Source: Isoperla grammatica (taxonomy: Eukaryota; Arthropoda; Insecta; Plecoptera; Perlodidae). From it: a DNA stretch of 64,000 bases. Every line of letters begins with the position of its first letter. The stretch's first letter is position 1. This document shows positions 35,576 through 46,985 of the stretch, piece by piece. The position numbers were made by a program, and so were the translations under genes. The notes under the pieces were generated by a model, which made no database searches, was not told where the DNA came from, and worked only from the letters and a program-made list of their open reading frames with translations. The DNA is taken from NCBI GenBank assembly GCA_945910005.1, contig OX246747.1, positions 2,898,254 through 2,962,253 of the forward strand, written 5' to 3'.

Positions 35576-35710
35576 ACCCGGTCGAGGTGGGTCCCTCCTC
35601 GTGGTGACCGGTGCCCTCAAAGAGGGCTCTCGCGCATTTCTTTTGTCATCCCTGTATTCATCTCGCATAGCCTTCATTGTCTTTTCTTTTCCTCTTTGAG
35701 ATATGAGCGT
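35576..35710 (+). repeat. D repeat head, truncated
   Basis: CCCGGTCGAGGTGGGTCCCT through AGAGGGCTCTCGCGCATTTC, then divergence. It keeps the 7-bp CCGGTCG/TGACCGG stem and a GCCC/GGGC hairpin. Confidence 0.8.
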
Positions 35711-35730
35711 CTTGCTGAAGCATATATAGC

Positions 35731-36030
35731 AAAACGCCGAAAAATCTTAGCAACGCAAACTGTACGATGTCCAACAATGTCGGGAAGACAATGCAGCACA
35801 TTCTAATTGAATGCAACAAATATGATATTGAAAGGAGAAAGTTAAATCCAAAACTCTCACTTAAAGAAAACCTATCAGACAAAACGCCGAAAAATCTTAG
35901 CAACGCAAACTGTACGATGTCCAACAATGTCTGGAAGACAATGCAGCACATTCTAATTGAATGCAACAAATATGATATTGAAAGGAGAAAGTTAAATCCA
36001 AAACTCTCACTTAAAGAAAACCTATCAGAC
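35731..36030 (+). pseudogene. LINE ORF2 C-terminus with 150-bp in-frame duplication
   Basis: Units 35731-35880 and 35881-36030 are identical except for a base. Each encodes NCTMSNN.GKTMQHILIEC, NKYDIERRKLNPKLSL, a Cys/His knuckle related to the LINE tail at 4160-4345. The duplication keeps frame. The fragment ends ESKVNK then stop. Confidence 0.8.
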
Positions 36031-36179
36031 GAATCCAAAGTAAATAAATAATCAATAACAAGTAATCAATAACATGTTTCGTTTTCTGGAAGATAATCGA
36101 TTATTATCACTTTTGTAATCGAACTAAGTGATCAATTATAAAGAAACATAGGCACTGATAACCTAGCTGTTACGTTCCT

Positions 36180-37900
36180 GACGTACAGTGTTTGCTCTTG
36201 GTTGAATCCCCATTGCTTAAGCACCTTGACCCGCCCCAAGCTACTGCATCATGGACCCCAAGAAGCATCGTTTCAAACCCAACGAAAACTGTTCTAGGTA
36301 AGCTTTGTCAGATTAGACTGTTGACGCACTTGGTTGGGGTTTTGGGTCCCACCATGAACGAATTTGGCTAACAAATCCCTACTGACGTCTCGAAATATCG
36401 GTTTTATAATGCTTGAGCGAGAGCTATGCCGGCGGAAGCGTATGCTTCTGGTAGGGCCACCCAAGCCGGACTGGTCGAGGAGGAGAAGTCAGACGAAGTG
36501 CAGTCCACACCCCAATCCCCTTTCCCCCCCCCCCCACTGTCCCATTGAATATTTCTCCTCCCACTTGGCCCTGCCCTCCCTTGCTGGACTCCCGTATGAC
36601 GACTCACGCGACGTACAATGGATCTGATTCGGATGTGGCTTTATTCTTCATTATCATCTTTCTCATCTTCATTATCACCCGCTCATCGTCTCGATTAGCC
36701 ATCGTTGCATAAATATGAGACGTTAAGCCCCATTAATCAATCAATCAAGCCACACCACGAATCAGATTCATCCGTACAGAGACCATGCTGGGGCTCAGCA
36801 TCAGTAGAGATTTTGTGAAAGTATGTAGCCCACACAGCCTGGTGCATATCTTTCACATTAGCGGTATTACGGCGAGTAGCCGATCCATAGTACGTTTGCA
36901 GCTGGTCAATATGTGTATCTGTGAAACGATCCTTGCCGCTCAACAACTTTCCATCAGACAGTTTCTTTCCTTTGAAATCTTTTTTCAGCTTACGTAGGCG
37001 GCTTCCCATACGTTTCTGTATGTGGCCAACACACTCGAGTTTTTTTTTATCTCGATTTCATTTCCATATGGTTTAGACTCTACTACCTTAAGAAACCCTT
37101 TGTTATCCCCATCTCCCAAGTAGTTGACGTACCTGAGGTTCTTCTTTTCAAGAGACCGTTGGAATATCGCAGTTGCGCCTTGCACTTCCATGCCGCCACT
37201 CGATCCTTGATGACGCACACTTTCGCATGGTCATCTTTGACTTCTTGAGATGCATTTTTATTGACAGTGCATCCCTGACAATATTTGATCAGGCATTCCA
37301 CACCGACACATTAACAGTATCAATGCTGGTTGCCGTGACTACACCGTTGACAGATACATGTCCACGTCTCTGCCAAGAACCATCAAGGGCTACGGTAGTA
37401 TCTTTCACCCCCTCATTAGTGTTGATGATTTCGTTTGCTGCAGTTTTAATTGATTCCTCTGAAACGGTTCTTACAGCCTTTGATAGAACATTAGAGTAGG
37501 CCGAGAACTGGGTTGGTGGTTTCGGTAGGTTTGCTAGCGCACTTAATTGCTCCGCAGCTGCAGAGGCCCTTTACCGATAGCTCGCATAGCGTACACGAAC
37601 CGAAGGTTTACTTCTTGAAAACCTGAGCTAGATTTGTCATAAGTCTTTAAAGAAGACATCTTATTGCATTTCTTACGTTGTATAGTTATATCAGAAACTA
37701 GTCCTTTGCGTTTAGAAATGTCTTCTTCAACAACCAAAGAATCACTTTCATGGCAAAACTTGCATGACAGATGCTCATTTACTGACTTTGACAGCATTCT
37801 TAAGTCCATTAGACCACATGAGGACCAACACGGTGATGTCGTATTACAATCACAAGATTTCAATCCAGCCGCCAACCGTGTATGAGCAAAACTCTCGTAA
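36180..37900 (-). pseudogene. Mutator-like transposase (invertebrate type)
   Basis: Minus strand: N-terminal Cys-rich block (LSCKFCHESDSLVVEED, FVYAMRAIGKG), then TTVALDGSWQRRGHVSVNGVV, YCQGCTVNK, GGMEVQGATAIFQRS, LRYVNYLGDGDNKGF, RLRKLKKDFKGKKLSDGK, YYGSATRRNTANV, ATYFHKISTD and, beyond a SINE, KPIFRDVSRDLLAKFVHGG, RTVFVGFETMLLG. This matches the Mutator-like transposase domain found widely in invertebrates. It would cut and paste DNA. Several frameshifts separate the parts, near 37300, 37190 and 37000. The SINE at 36419-36747 splits the 3' end. Confidence 0.85.
36419..36747 (+). mobile_element. 5'-truncated A-type SINE in Mutator-like gene
   Basis: Starts GAGAGCTATGCCGG (first ~55 bp of head lost). 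AGC at 36416-36418 and 36748-36750; collapsing it gives a continuous frame SDSWCGSSIIKPIFRDV on the minus strand. Confidence 0.9.
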
Positions 37901-38520
37901 ATAAGAGGCCCTCAGTTTGTACGCGTAACGTCCAAAACCCCCAAGGAAAATAAATAAGAAGAACATCATAATGTACATGTAGTTTGCCTGTGCATTTTAA
38001 AATAATATAATATAATTATTGTAATTTTTGCTTGTTTTAAATTTCAAGTTCAAGTGATACTTTTATCTTTCACTTTATATATTTATCAAAAACCCTATTT
38101 TTATTTGTTTGATGCGCCATATGTGAACAACAAAATTTATTTTGTACACTTTAGAAGATTTTGGAAAATACGTTAGCAATATGTAAGAGAAAGGGTCTGT
38201 TTAATGTATCCCTCCATCCCTATCCCTCCATATCTATATATTAAAGTGAAGTAAAGGCAACCTACAAGGTAGAATATTATTCAAAATAGAATCAGCACAA
38301 ATGTTGCATGTTATCAATGAATAATTATTGGACAGCAGGCCAAAAAATTGTCTTGAACTTGTAACTTAAACTAAACATCACAAGTAATTGTTATAGTTTA
38401 TTAATGTACCCAATAATAAGTTACTTTTATAACTTTGGCAATAACTAAATCATTTACTTGAACTATCACTAAGTACTTCACCCACGGGTGTTCCCAATTA
38501 TTTATTTTGCATTACAAAAT
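37901..38520. other. AT-rich spacer
   Basis: No coding potential or clear repeat. It separates the transposase from the next coding fragments on the same strand and could be an intron or intergenic DNA of one element. Confidence 0.45.
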
Positions 38521-38525
38521 ATGTA

Positions 38526-38830
38526 ACTTACATGGTAGCCAGTTGTATTGCCAACTGGAGCGATCCTTTGTCAACATCCGGGATAACATCAACTGCTGTT
38601 CGAAACTCTTCACTGTCACAGTAGCTTGCAGCTAGAAGCTGGGCAATGGAGTCGTATGCGCATGTGTTTGACAGGCTTACTAGCTCCTTACCGACTTGAA
38701 TAGATTTGAGCTTCATCATGTGGCCATTTTCGGGAGTCCTATCTTCACTTTAGCTTGTAGCTGTGATTGGTATCATCCAATAGTAACCATTCTGGAGCTG
38801 ATGTTAGATACTTGGATTTGTGTCTGTTTT
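38526..38830 (-). pseudogene. Cysteine-protease-like fragment
   Basis: Minus strand: APEWLLLDDTNHSYKLK, then KNGHMMKLKSIQVGKELVSL, then SNTCAYDSIAQLLAASYCDS. The NTCxxDSxxQ motif resembles the nucleophile box of ubiquitin hydrolase/papain-like proteases. Two frameshifts lie upstream of the motif. The open part ends at ACCAT|GTAAGT, a consensus splice donor, so the gene may have continued. Proteins with this motif occur as uncharacterised, repeat-associated genes in invertebrates. Confidence 0.5.
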
Positions 38831-39002
38831 AGGTGGTATAGATAGTCCTCGCCAGTTCTGTTCAGCCGACATTTCTCTAATGTATGTTCCGTTAATTTCA
38901 TCTCTGCTTGCTGTTATCAGATATTCGGTTGCAGCTGTGATTTGATGAGAGATGTTGCGTGGATTTGATGTTGAGTTTGAGACGTTAAGCCTAAATATCA
39001 AT

Positions 39003-39309
39003 CAACGGAGCATTCATCAAGAATGTGCCCACTTCTGTTGCAAATATCACACTTGTGTGCCCCACTAGGTGTATCCCCTCGATTACATGCCAAACACGCA
39101 GGGGTAGTTCCTGGAACATCCATGTTGTCCATATCAGTGGTTGCTGGCAATACTTGATGCACCCACTGATCAGCAGAGGTAGTTACTAATACATCCATGT
39201 TGTCCGTATCAGTGGTTGCTGGCAAGAAATTGCGCGCACTTCTCGTAACTGTCGGCAATGACGATAAACAAAGAAAGTTAGGTTTTTGTGAATAATTCTC
39301 GTGTGGCAT
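39003..39309 (-). pseudogene. Zinc-binding fragment CxxC...HKCDICN...C
   Basis: PACLACNRGDTPSGAHKCD, then ICNRSGHILDECSVD: two CxxC pairs, His and a final Cys, cut by a tiny SINE-tail fragment (GAGACGTTAAGCCTAAATATC, 38980-39003). Upstream is a duplicated segment (LPATTDTDNMDV twice, 74-bp period at 39116-39225). It probably belongs with the protease-like fragment in one gene. Confidence 0.45.
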
Positions 39310-39926
39310 TTGGCACTGAACACAAGTTAAAAAACTCGAAAATTTGAGTGAAATTCAATCCACTTTGGAAGTAGAAAATCAAACGAATGCTTCTCATTAT
39401 ACACCTGTAGACTAACAGAAAACCGCAAGCCTTGCAGTAACACTCCTACCGTGCTGAACGGTGATGTTCAAATAAGTCATAATAAGCCAGTTCCCCTAAT
39501 GATGACAATACAGTAAATGTAGAACTTCAAGTGAAAACACAAAAGCCTAGTGTAAAAGAAAGCGTAGATTTGCGCTGTTTCAACCAGGTTTGCTGCACAA
39601 AAAATAAAATAAAATACTGATCAGTCAAACGCTTGTGCAAAATGTTCTTCACTAATAAATCTCTGTTCAATGGATCATTTACTTCAAAAGATTACCACCC
39701 CCAAGATTGCACCCACTGATCAGCAGAACGTTCTAGACCATGAAAACTGGAAAGTGACAAATTATCTTCTATCGTATCATGCGTAATTTCTGTATTTTTT
39801 TTTACCGCAATTGTAGACCACTGGCGATCAGTAATGCCCCTTCGATTGCGTGTACGTGAGAAATAATGAAATCGTTCAATCTTCGTGACAGCTTCTTTTG
39901 CATAACTCTCATCTTTAATTCGTCGA
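39310..39926. other. No gene seen
   Basis: GCACCCACTGATCAGCAGA, present near 39160, recurs near 39709; otherwise AT-rich and unassigned. Confidence 0.45.
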
Positions 39927-40241
39927 CCTGCCCAGGGACTGCTACCTTATCGTGGTGGGCAGATTTGTGTGCTTTGTTGATCCCGAGAGCTATGCCGGCG
40001 GAAGCGTACGCTTCTGGAAGGGCCACCCTAGCCGGCCGGACTGGTCGAGGAGGAGAAGTCAGACGAAGTGCAGTCCACACCCCAATCTCCTTTCCTCCCC
40101 TTTCCCCTTTCCTCGCGCGCCCTCCTACTTGCCCCTTTCCTCCAAACAGCCCCCTATTTCATCTTCATGTATCACCCACTCATTGTCTCGATTAGCCTCG
40201 TTGCAAAAATATCAGACGTTAAGCCCAAATATCAATCAATC
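39927..40241 (+). mobile_element. B-type SINE with ribozyme head
   Basis: Complete head with P1, P2 (GCAGTCC at 40070-40076) and CUAC/GUGG P3, joined to the B tail. Flanks share only TCGA. Confidence 0.9.
39928..40076 (+). ncRNA. HDV-like ribozyme fold
   Basis: Same pairing scheme as the 20128 copy. A 4-bp duplication (CCGG) sits in the P4 region, where length variation is expected. Confidence 0.6.
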
Positions 40242-41220
40242 GATTGAATGGAATATAGGACATGCTCTAAATGAAACTGGTTGAATTCAACCTCGAACTC
40301 AAGGGTTGAATTAAAGAACTTGAATCGTCTAAATTGTACCTTAAATAAAAAATCATTGATTTCAACCCTTGAATTTAATCATGAAGCAATCAAAGGCTGT
40401 AAGGAAACTGAACCGTCTAAATGAGGCATTTGCCCCCGATCCACTGGGAGGCTCTTGTTCCTCCTGACTAGTTTGTCGCGGATTGCCTTAAATCTGGCAG
40501 AATATTATTTCACGTCACGATCTAAAAATACCCAACACGTAAAAATGAACTGAGTGTACGTTTTTAAATTCACAATTAATCAAATATCTTGTATTTCCTT
40601 GCTTTCAGTTCTATCACTGATAAGAATCGTAATTAAATAGATAGGCCTAGGCATGTGTAGGTTTGGTAGGCCCAGGCCTAGGCCAAACTAGGTCAAGAGA
40701 ATTGGTTTTGCTGTCCTCCTGCGCCGATGCTGCTGCATATTTTCGTCCATGCAAGAGCTTGTGCATCTCTATTTTTGTAACCTGGGTTACAAGGGTCCCG
40801 GATCGAGGACTCTTTCCACGGCGAAAACTAGCTCGTAATCAAAATCAGCTCCAGACTGTCAGCAATTGTTATTTGTTTGAATACAACGAGACAAGAGCAC
40901 TGGCACTTTGTTTTACGTGGATGGCAATCAATCGAGGTGGCTGTGGAGATACGCGACGCGAGAAAACATAAACAACAGTTAAATGACTTGCAGTCAATCC
41001 AGCACAGTATATTACATAATTAATTCTAGCGTCAAATGACAATGTTCTCACGTCGTACACCACCATGAATTACTTAGCCATCAAGTAAGAGCCCGTGCTC
41101 ACAATAACATGCTTGCATATATTGGTGTCTGTGGGACATCGTCTTGCTCAAATTTTTGAAATTTTAGCAGTCCGTGCACACCCTGAAATATGAATGCTTC
41201 GACTCAAATTGCCCGTTTGG
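40242..41220. other. Unassigned sequence with TAGGCCTA-rich patch
   Basis: 40640-40690 is rich in AGGCCTAGGC-type motifs that also occur near 45000, 46760 and 55190. The 102-codon plus ORF (40663-40971) shows no recognisable domain. Confidence 0.4.
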
Positions 41221-41940
41221 GCCCGAGGAAGGATAGGCCCAGAGTGACTCTGCTAGTCGTATGAGGCGACGAAAGGAGACCCTTTCCCATTCTGTCCCCC
41301 CCCCCGTCACTCTGAAGATGTTTCCTCCCACTTGGCCCTGCCCTCCCTTGCTGGACTCCCGTATGACGACCCACGCGACGTACAATGGATCTGATTCGGA
41401 CTTGGCTTTATTCTTCATCATCATCTTTCTCATCTTCATTATCACCCGCTCATCGTCTCCATTGGCCATAGTTGCGAAAATATGAGACGTTAAGCCCCAT
41501 TAATCAATCACTATGCCGGCGGAAGCGTATGCTTCTGGTAGGGCCACCCTAGCCGGACTGGTCGAGGAGGAGAAGTCAGACGAAGTGCAGTCCACACCCC
41601 AATCCCCTTTCCTCCCCTTTCCCCTTTCCTTACGCGCCCTCCTACTTGCCCCTTTCCTCCAAAGAGCCCCCAATTTCATCCTCATTATCACCCACTCATC
41701 GTCTTGATTAGCCAAGTTGCAAAAATATAAGACGTTAAGCCCAAATATCAATCTATTTCCCCCTTTCCTCCAAACAGCCCCCTATTTTATCTTCATATAT
41801 CTCGATTAGCCAAGTTGCAAAAATATGGGACGTAAAGCCAAAATATCAAACTATCAATCACCCACTCATTGTCTCCATTAGCCTCGTTGCAAAAATATGA
41901 GACGTTAAGCCCAAATATCTATCTATCTATCTATCTAACT
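41221..41940 (+). mobile_element. Train of four SINE 3' ends
   Basis: In order: C head + A tail (41221-41510), B-type truncated at CTATGCCGGCGG (41511-41755), B tail piece (41756-41869), B tail piece (41870-41940) ending in ATCT units. Each begins in or right after the ATCA/ATCT tail of the one before. Confidence 0.85.
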
Positions 41941-42004
41941 TATCCTAGATGTGTCTAGGCTGTGTCTTCAGGTGGCTCTCGCCCAAGGCAATTGCAGGTA
42001 AATT

Positions 42005-42075
42005 TATTATTTAGCTTGCAAAACACCATCTTGGTGGCGCAAACTGACCTAACTGGTTGAAGCGCCCTTAAACTC
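42005..42075 (-). repeat. Inverted partner of the 7985-8045 repeat
   Basis: CACCATCTTGGTGGCGCAAA then CTGACCTAACTGGTTGAAGC matches it in reverse complement. Confidence 0.7.
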
Positions 42076-42487
42076 AATAAATTCAAAAAATTTAAACCCA
42101 ATAAATTCAATTGTAATTCCCCTCTCTCGCAAGGGGTGGGGAAATAATAATAGCGTTCGGCTTGTAACTATACGTACATCGTGGAGGCCCTTGGGCGCTT
42201 GGGCCTAGTTCTACTTACTGACCAAGCCCAGGCCTACCTTGTTTGAGGGCTACGATGAAGTTTGCATCCTCCAAAGAGAAGCGAATGTAGTTAAGAGTAA
42301 GCTCCGTAAGTCTTTCGCTTACTTGCGTCAGGACCCTACTACATCTAGGTTGGCGTTGACGTTAATTGTTTGTATTTCTTTAAATGTTATGATAATGTTA
42401 GGGAATCAGTACCTGGTTGTTATCAAAATACTGCGTAGAACAGCTTCCCAACTAAATGTGCCACCGCCATGTTTTCACATTCATTGT

Positions 42488-42620
42488 TACAAGTAGTGGC
42501 GGACTGTGGGGGAGGGGGGGTAAAAGCCTCGTACGGAAATGGACGTAGGGGCCCCCTGCTACTTGGCGAAACTGGAAGGGGTCTGGGGCGGAGCCCCAGC
42601 CGCCGGAGGCAAAAAAATGT
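42488..42620. repeat. GC-rich transposon-end-like repeat
   Basis: AGTGGCGGACTGTGGG and GGGGTCTGGGGCGGAGCCCCAG (hairpin). A related sequence is at the right edge of the window (63877 on). Confidence 0.55.
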
Positions 42621-42665
42621 TTTAGCCTATTATTTTGTTACAACGCATATAAACACGTATAAACA

Positions 42666-43192
42666 GCTATGCCGGCGGAAGCGTATGCTTCTGGTAGGGC
42701 CACCCTAGCCGGACACATCGAGGAGAAGTCAGACGAAGTGCAGTCCACACCCCAATCCCCTTTTCCCATTTCCTCCCCGCCCTTTTACTTTACATTTTAC
42801 TACAATGCAGCTTCCGAATGAATGGTTAACCTTAATTGCAAATAATTTTTCATTTTTCATTATGAGTTTGTATTTCACTTTATGTATTGAAAAGTTTAGT
42901 TGAATGTTCGTACACTAATCCTTATATTATTAATATTATTGTACTTCTGTATTTTGTGTATTATCTGTATCAAAATTATTATTTGTTAAAAGGTTGGATG
43001 GAAGATAAGTCCTTACTGGCCTTACTCCCGCCTTCAATAAAGACCATTATCTATCTATCTATCTATTCTACTTGCCCTTTTTGTCCAAACAGCTCCGAAT
43101 TTCATCTTCATCTTCATATTTCACCCACTCATCGACTCGATTAGCCAAGTTGCAAAAATATGAGACCTTAAGCCCAAATATCTATCCATCTA
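42666..43192 (+). mobile_element. B-type SINE split by another retroelement fragment
   Basis: The head piece (42666 to about 42790, 5'-truncated) and the B tail (about 43068-43192) flank 270 bp of AT-rich DNA ending TTCAATAAAGACCATTATCTATC with ATCT units. TACTT is present at both joints, consistent with a short duplication. Confidence 0.75.
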
Positions 43193-43210
43193 CGTTTACT
43201 CAGCGAGGCC

Positions 43211-44051
43211 CTAGACATTTTCATCTTCGTTATCCCCGATGTAGGAGTTGATGAGACGAATAACGTCATGCTGGCATTCCAGCTTCCGTTGGAGCGGCAT
43301 GACGTTATGGAACAGTTGACATAAGTAATTTGAGAAGTGTTTGTCCGCAGAATCTGCGGGGATAGTTTGGGATTGGTTCTTACTAAGGATTTCTTTGACT
43401 GTATTGTTGTTCTCGGAGATTTGTTTTCTCAGGAACGTCTCCAATGATTTCACCTTCTGCTTTTTCTCGACATGAAAGGCATCTGGCGAACTCATTCGAG
43501 ACGTTGGAAGGGATTGTAATGTTGATGGACGGGAATGTAATGTTGAGGGCGAACAAGATGGAATGGGATTGGCGCCCATTGAAGATGCAGCGGCACCACC
43601 CACAGTGAGACTAGGCATGCACGTTTCAAATGAGGATGAGTGGTAGGAATGGGGTAAGGGGGACGTGCTCCGGCTGCTGCTACTTGATTGTGTTGCACTG
43701 GGTGGCTGGTGAGGCCGCATCACCTCCAACGAACCTGGGCCCATTGGATCCCACTCACTCGTGGGTGTACATGGGACGCTAGTATTGCTACATAACTGTT
43801 TCAATATAAACTGGCATTTGCTGTATGGAAACTTTGAGTATAAAAACAAAACAAAAAAGTCGGCCTTAGACTGATTCCAGAGGCAGAGTGAAATATTGGA
43901 GCCGGATAGGGGGTTCTCAAAATAATAAACTATTTTATCATGATATCTTTATATGTATTATGAAAGACCGACATACTCCAAGAAAAGTAAACCCAACACT
44001 GTGATGGTGACCAAAATTAATAATTAAAATTACAAATAATTTGAAACTTAC
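43211..44051 (-). pseudogene. Harbinger accessory (MADF/BESS-like) protein, last exon
   Basis: Ser/Pro-rich, then HVEKKQKVKSLETFLRKQI and HFSNYLCQLFHNVMPLQRKL, ECQHDVIRLINSYI, the type of C-terminal helix pair seen in MADF/BESS and Harbinger Myb-like partners that assist the transposase. Exon starts at 43820 after CCATACAG; a donor ATAG|GTAAGT at 44051 defines an intron 43821-44051. Immediately downstream of a Harbinger transposase on the same strand. The N-terminal DNA-binding part was not found; the exon frame itself is open. Confidence 0.55.
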
Positions 44052-44235
44052 CTATTTTAGTCTCTTTATTGTAAAATAGACACATTCCATAGTTATCCTA
44101 CACCACAGTTATGTTATCGTGCATCCCACCCACAGCTCCAAAGGGTGCAAACAGAAACCTTCCAAGGACTCACAAACTTACCCGAAGAGTTGCCGGTATT
44201 GAAGACGTCTGATCGTACCCGTGAGTGAGATAAAC

Positions 44236-44900
44236 TTATTGCTGCAAGTGCTGTTGCCACAATCTTGCAACTATTTGAGCTTGTATGGCTCTGGAATGAC
44301 CAATAAAATCACGGTTTATATGAATTTCATTAGGAGCCAAATCCCCAGCCTCTAGTCCTCTCTCGTGAACAGCATCTTCTTCTCCAAGAGGTTCTGGGTC
44401 AGGAAGACGAGCATGATCGCAATGTTGTGCAGCACTGCACATGCATTGACGATCTGGCTCGCCGTATGTGGGCCATAGTGGAGACAACGATGACTTAAAA
44501 GGCGCCGCCAACGGGCTTTTAAGACACCGAAACACCTTTCGATACAGCATCTGCTACGGCAATGAACAGTGGTGTAATTCTCTTCAGGAGATCCAGGTGC
44601 TGCATCCAAGATTGGCATATTCGGAGTCTCCTAAAAAATAAACAAAGATGTTAGGTCTGTGAAAAATAGTTCACTTAAATTGCAAGTACCAGCTATTAGT
44701 ACACATACACAACAAGTTTTTCTTTACTATGGTGGTTAATTGTTTGTTCACTAAGGGTTCTTACCAATTAACCATTCTCACCGTTCCTGCTGCATATCGA
44801 CCAGCGAGCTCACGTTTGCTTGCCGAGTTTCCCCATACAAATGCATCGCCCGTTGATCCGGGGTACCGGGCATTAATGGTCAGCAGCCGCAAATCTTAAT
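44236..44900 (-). pseudogene. Harbinger-type transposase, locus B
   Basis: Exon 44782-44900: DLRLLTINARYPGSTGDAF. Intron 44631-44781 with GTGAGA donor and TTTTTTAG acceptor. Exon 44236-44630: GDSEY, SPEENYTTVHCRSRCCIER, CFGVLKARWRRLL, NACAVLHNIAI. The second Asp (GDS) and the Glu (IERCFGVLK) of the DDE triad are visible. Frameshifts after GDSEY and after HNIAI. N-terminal part with the first Asp missing. Confidence 0.8.
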
Positions 44901-45346
44901 CTGGAAGATGCAGTTGTATTATTTACCGCATGCCGGCCGACGATCTGTGCTGGTAGAGCTAGCGTGTTAGTGCTCGTAGGCCTAGGACCTTGAGCTAGGC
45001 CTAGGCCTGGTTTACCCTTGTTTGGTACGCCTATTTGAATTGGTTGTGGGTCCGGTTTCTGCGCACATAAAGGGCTAGGCCTAGTTTGTTTTGGCTAATT
45101 CTTGATGTTCTACTAGCTGGTGTTGTAGGTTGTAGACTATAGGTGCCGGTTCCCTGCTCTGTCATTTCCAACGTCTTGTATCAACACCCTGATTAATTTT
45201 TTGTTCATTTCACACTCAATACACTGCATTTTTAATTTTTAGTCGATAGCAAGTGTTTTGGTGAGTACTTACAGGCTTTTATTCACACGTAAGCCCCTAA
45301 AACACGTGCTATACTAAAATGATTGTGAGTTATAAATAAACTAAAA
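44901..45346. other. No gene seen
   Basis: Contains AGGCCTAGG-rich patches (44985-45010). Confidence 0.45.
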
Positions 45347-45630
45347 TTTCAAAATAAATGAGCTTGTCTTAAAAGAAATATTTGATTTGTTAACCTACCT
45401 CTCTTTGTTGGAAAGTTTCCCTTGAACGGTTTAAATATTCAGGTGTTGATGTATGAATCTGGTCTGGTAGTATTCATTTTCGGAACTTGATTGGCTGTGG
45501 ATGAGGTTATTCGGACTAGTCGACTGGACTGCCATTCGACTGACTCGGATTGTTAAGTGGTTATTTCTGGGATTTTTTTTTAATTTGTGATAATGTAAGT
45601 TGTACAAATGATTCGTGAAATGACTGGCAT
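45347..45630 (+). repeat. Second copy of the 10.6-kb dispersed repeat
   Basis: See 10636-10912; same orientation. Confidence 0.85.
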
Positions 45631-45792
45631 GTTCGCCAAGTTCGCTGTGATGATTCCTGGAGCTATGCCGGCATCCATTGCATTGCAGACGGAGAAAGTA
45701 GGCCTACACGAAGGAAGAGGACACACAAATCCTGACCTACTTATAACAAGCCAGATGGTTCGAAAGAGTAGGTGGGAACACCCTGTGGGGAG

Positions 45793-45944
45793 GGGAGGAG
45801 GGGTTCTTGCATTTTCCCTTGAGCTTCATTGTCATGATTGTCTTCTTTGTTCATGATTGTCTTCATTGTTCATGATTGCCTCTGCGCCCGCCCCCAGGAG
45901 GGGTTCGTGCATTTTCCCTTGAGCTTCATTGTCATGATTGTCTA
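45793..45944 (+). repeat. Direct duplication, ~48-bp unit, period 103
   Basis: AGGAGGGGTTCTTGCATTTT...CATGATTGTCT occurs at 45793 and 45896. Between them, TTGTTCATGATTGTCTTC is iterated. Confidence 0.85.
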
Positions 45945-46119
45945 CCTATCAATGACTTTAGATGCTAGAAAATAGTACTAGTAATGTGTTTTTATTGCTT
46001 GTGTCACAGATAATTAATTAGTGCTTGTATTGTCGTAACCTGAGTGGCGGCAATATGGTTAAGAAGCCTCGGATCAGAGGTGAGGGTGCGAAGCAGAAAG
46101 TGCTATACACCATGCTATA

Positions 46120-46545
46120 CACCTATACACCAAGTTCCTAACTGACAAGGGTGAGTTATATTCATGAGGGATGAATGATCAAGGTCAGTTTGGCCTCGGT
46201 CACATCAAAAAAGCCCCCACACCCGTCCTGGTTGCCGGTCTGCCGCCCATCAAGAAAGTTGCTGCTTTTCTGCACACGGTGGTTCTTGCCGACGGCGGTG
46301 AGGTGTGGGTGTGTGGATACAACAAGTTTGGCCAATTAGGACTTGGTCATACAAACCAGCAAACCTCATTCACCCGTGTGACCAACCTCACCGAGAGCAT
46401 CATTGATATTTCGTGTGGCGGGTACCATTAAGTTCTTGTCTCGGCCTCTCGGGCACTCTTGATAACTGGGCGGAATAACGAAGGCCAGCTTGGTCTTGAC
46501 GTAGCCGAAACCTTGTCCAGCTTCACGTTTCTTCTTCCGTCTTGC
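46120..46545 (+). pseudogene. RCC1-repeat protein fragment
   Basis: TDKGELYS, stop, GMNDQGQFGLGHIKKAP, then VLADGGEVWVCGYNKFGQLG, LGHTNQQTSF, DISCGGYH, stop, VLVSASRALLITGRNNEGQL. These are about 2.5 blades of an RCC1-type beta propeller (G-x-N-x-x-G-Q-L-G-L-G). TGA replaces the expected Trp in the first blade and TAA follows the GGYH. It is a decayed gene piece; the parent gene is not identifiable. Confidence 0.75.
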
Positions 46546-46985
46546 CGAAGGAACGAGGGCCTTTTCATAGCGGTACGTAGGGTCGTTCTACGTCTCCTTC
46601 CGTCTCCTCCTACGTGGGGTGAAACAAACACCATTTCTATGGCAAACCAACGCAAAGCATAAACCTGCGATTTCAGTCGAGGATGTGCTCGGCGCGGCGT
46701 GGCGTGGATTCTCCTCGCCAGCCATTTCACTTGCAGATTGCACGATGCGCTATCTGTGGCCTAGGCCTAGGGCCCTAGGCCTAGTCGTTTTGCTTACCTG
46801 TGTTGTTACAATCTTGCGCCACGTCCTTCCACGCTTGAACACGCAAAACATAACTTTTATAAGGTTTGTGGAATAAATTATACACGATTCCTCTCTTTTC
46901 GACAGCCAACACACAACCTTAGCAGGGGTGTACAACAGTGTGCCGGCCCTAGAGATACAAAACCACCTGATCTTCAGCACGCCGA

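Noticed and set aside
36251..36297. Possible first coding exon (MDPKKHRFKPNENCS) with good ATG context and AG|GTAAGC donor on plus
   Set aside because: The minus strand here encodes the Mutator-like transposase (RTVFVGFETMLLG), so the plus-strand exon is antisense coincidence.
40663..40971. 102-codon plus ORF
   Set aside because: No domain, odd composition and no splice or promoter context; treated as chance.
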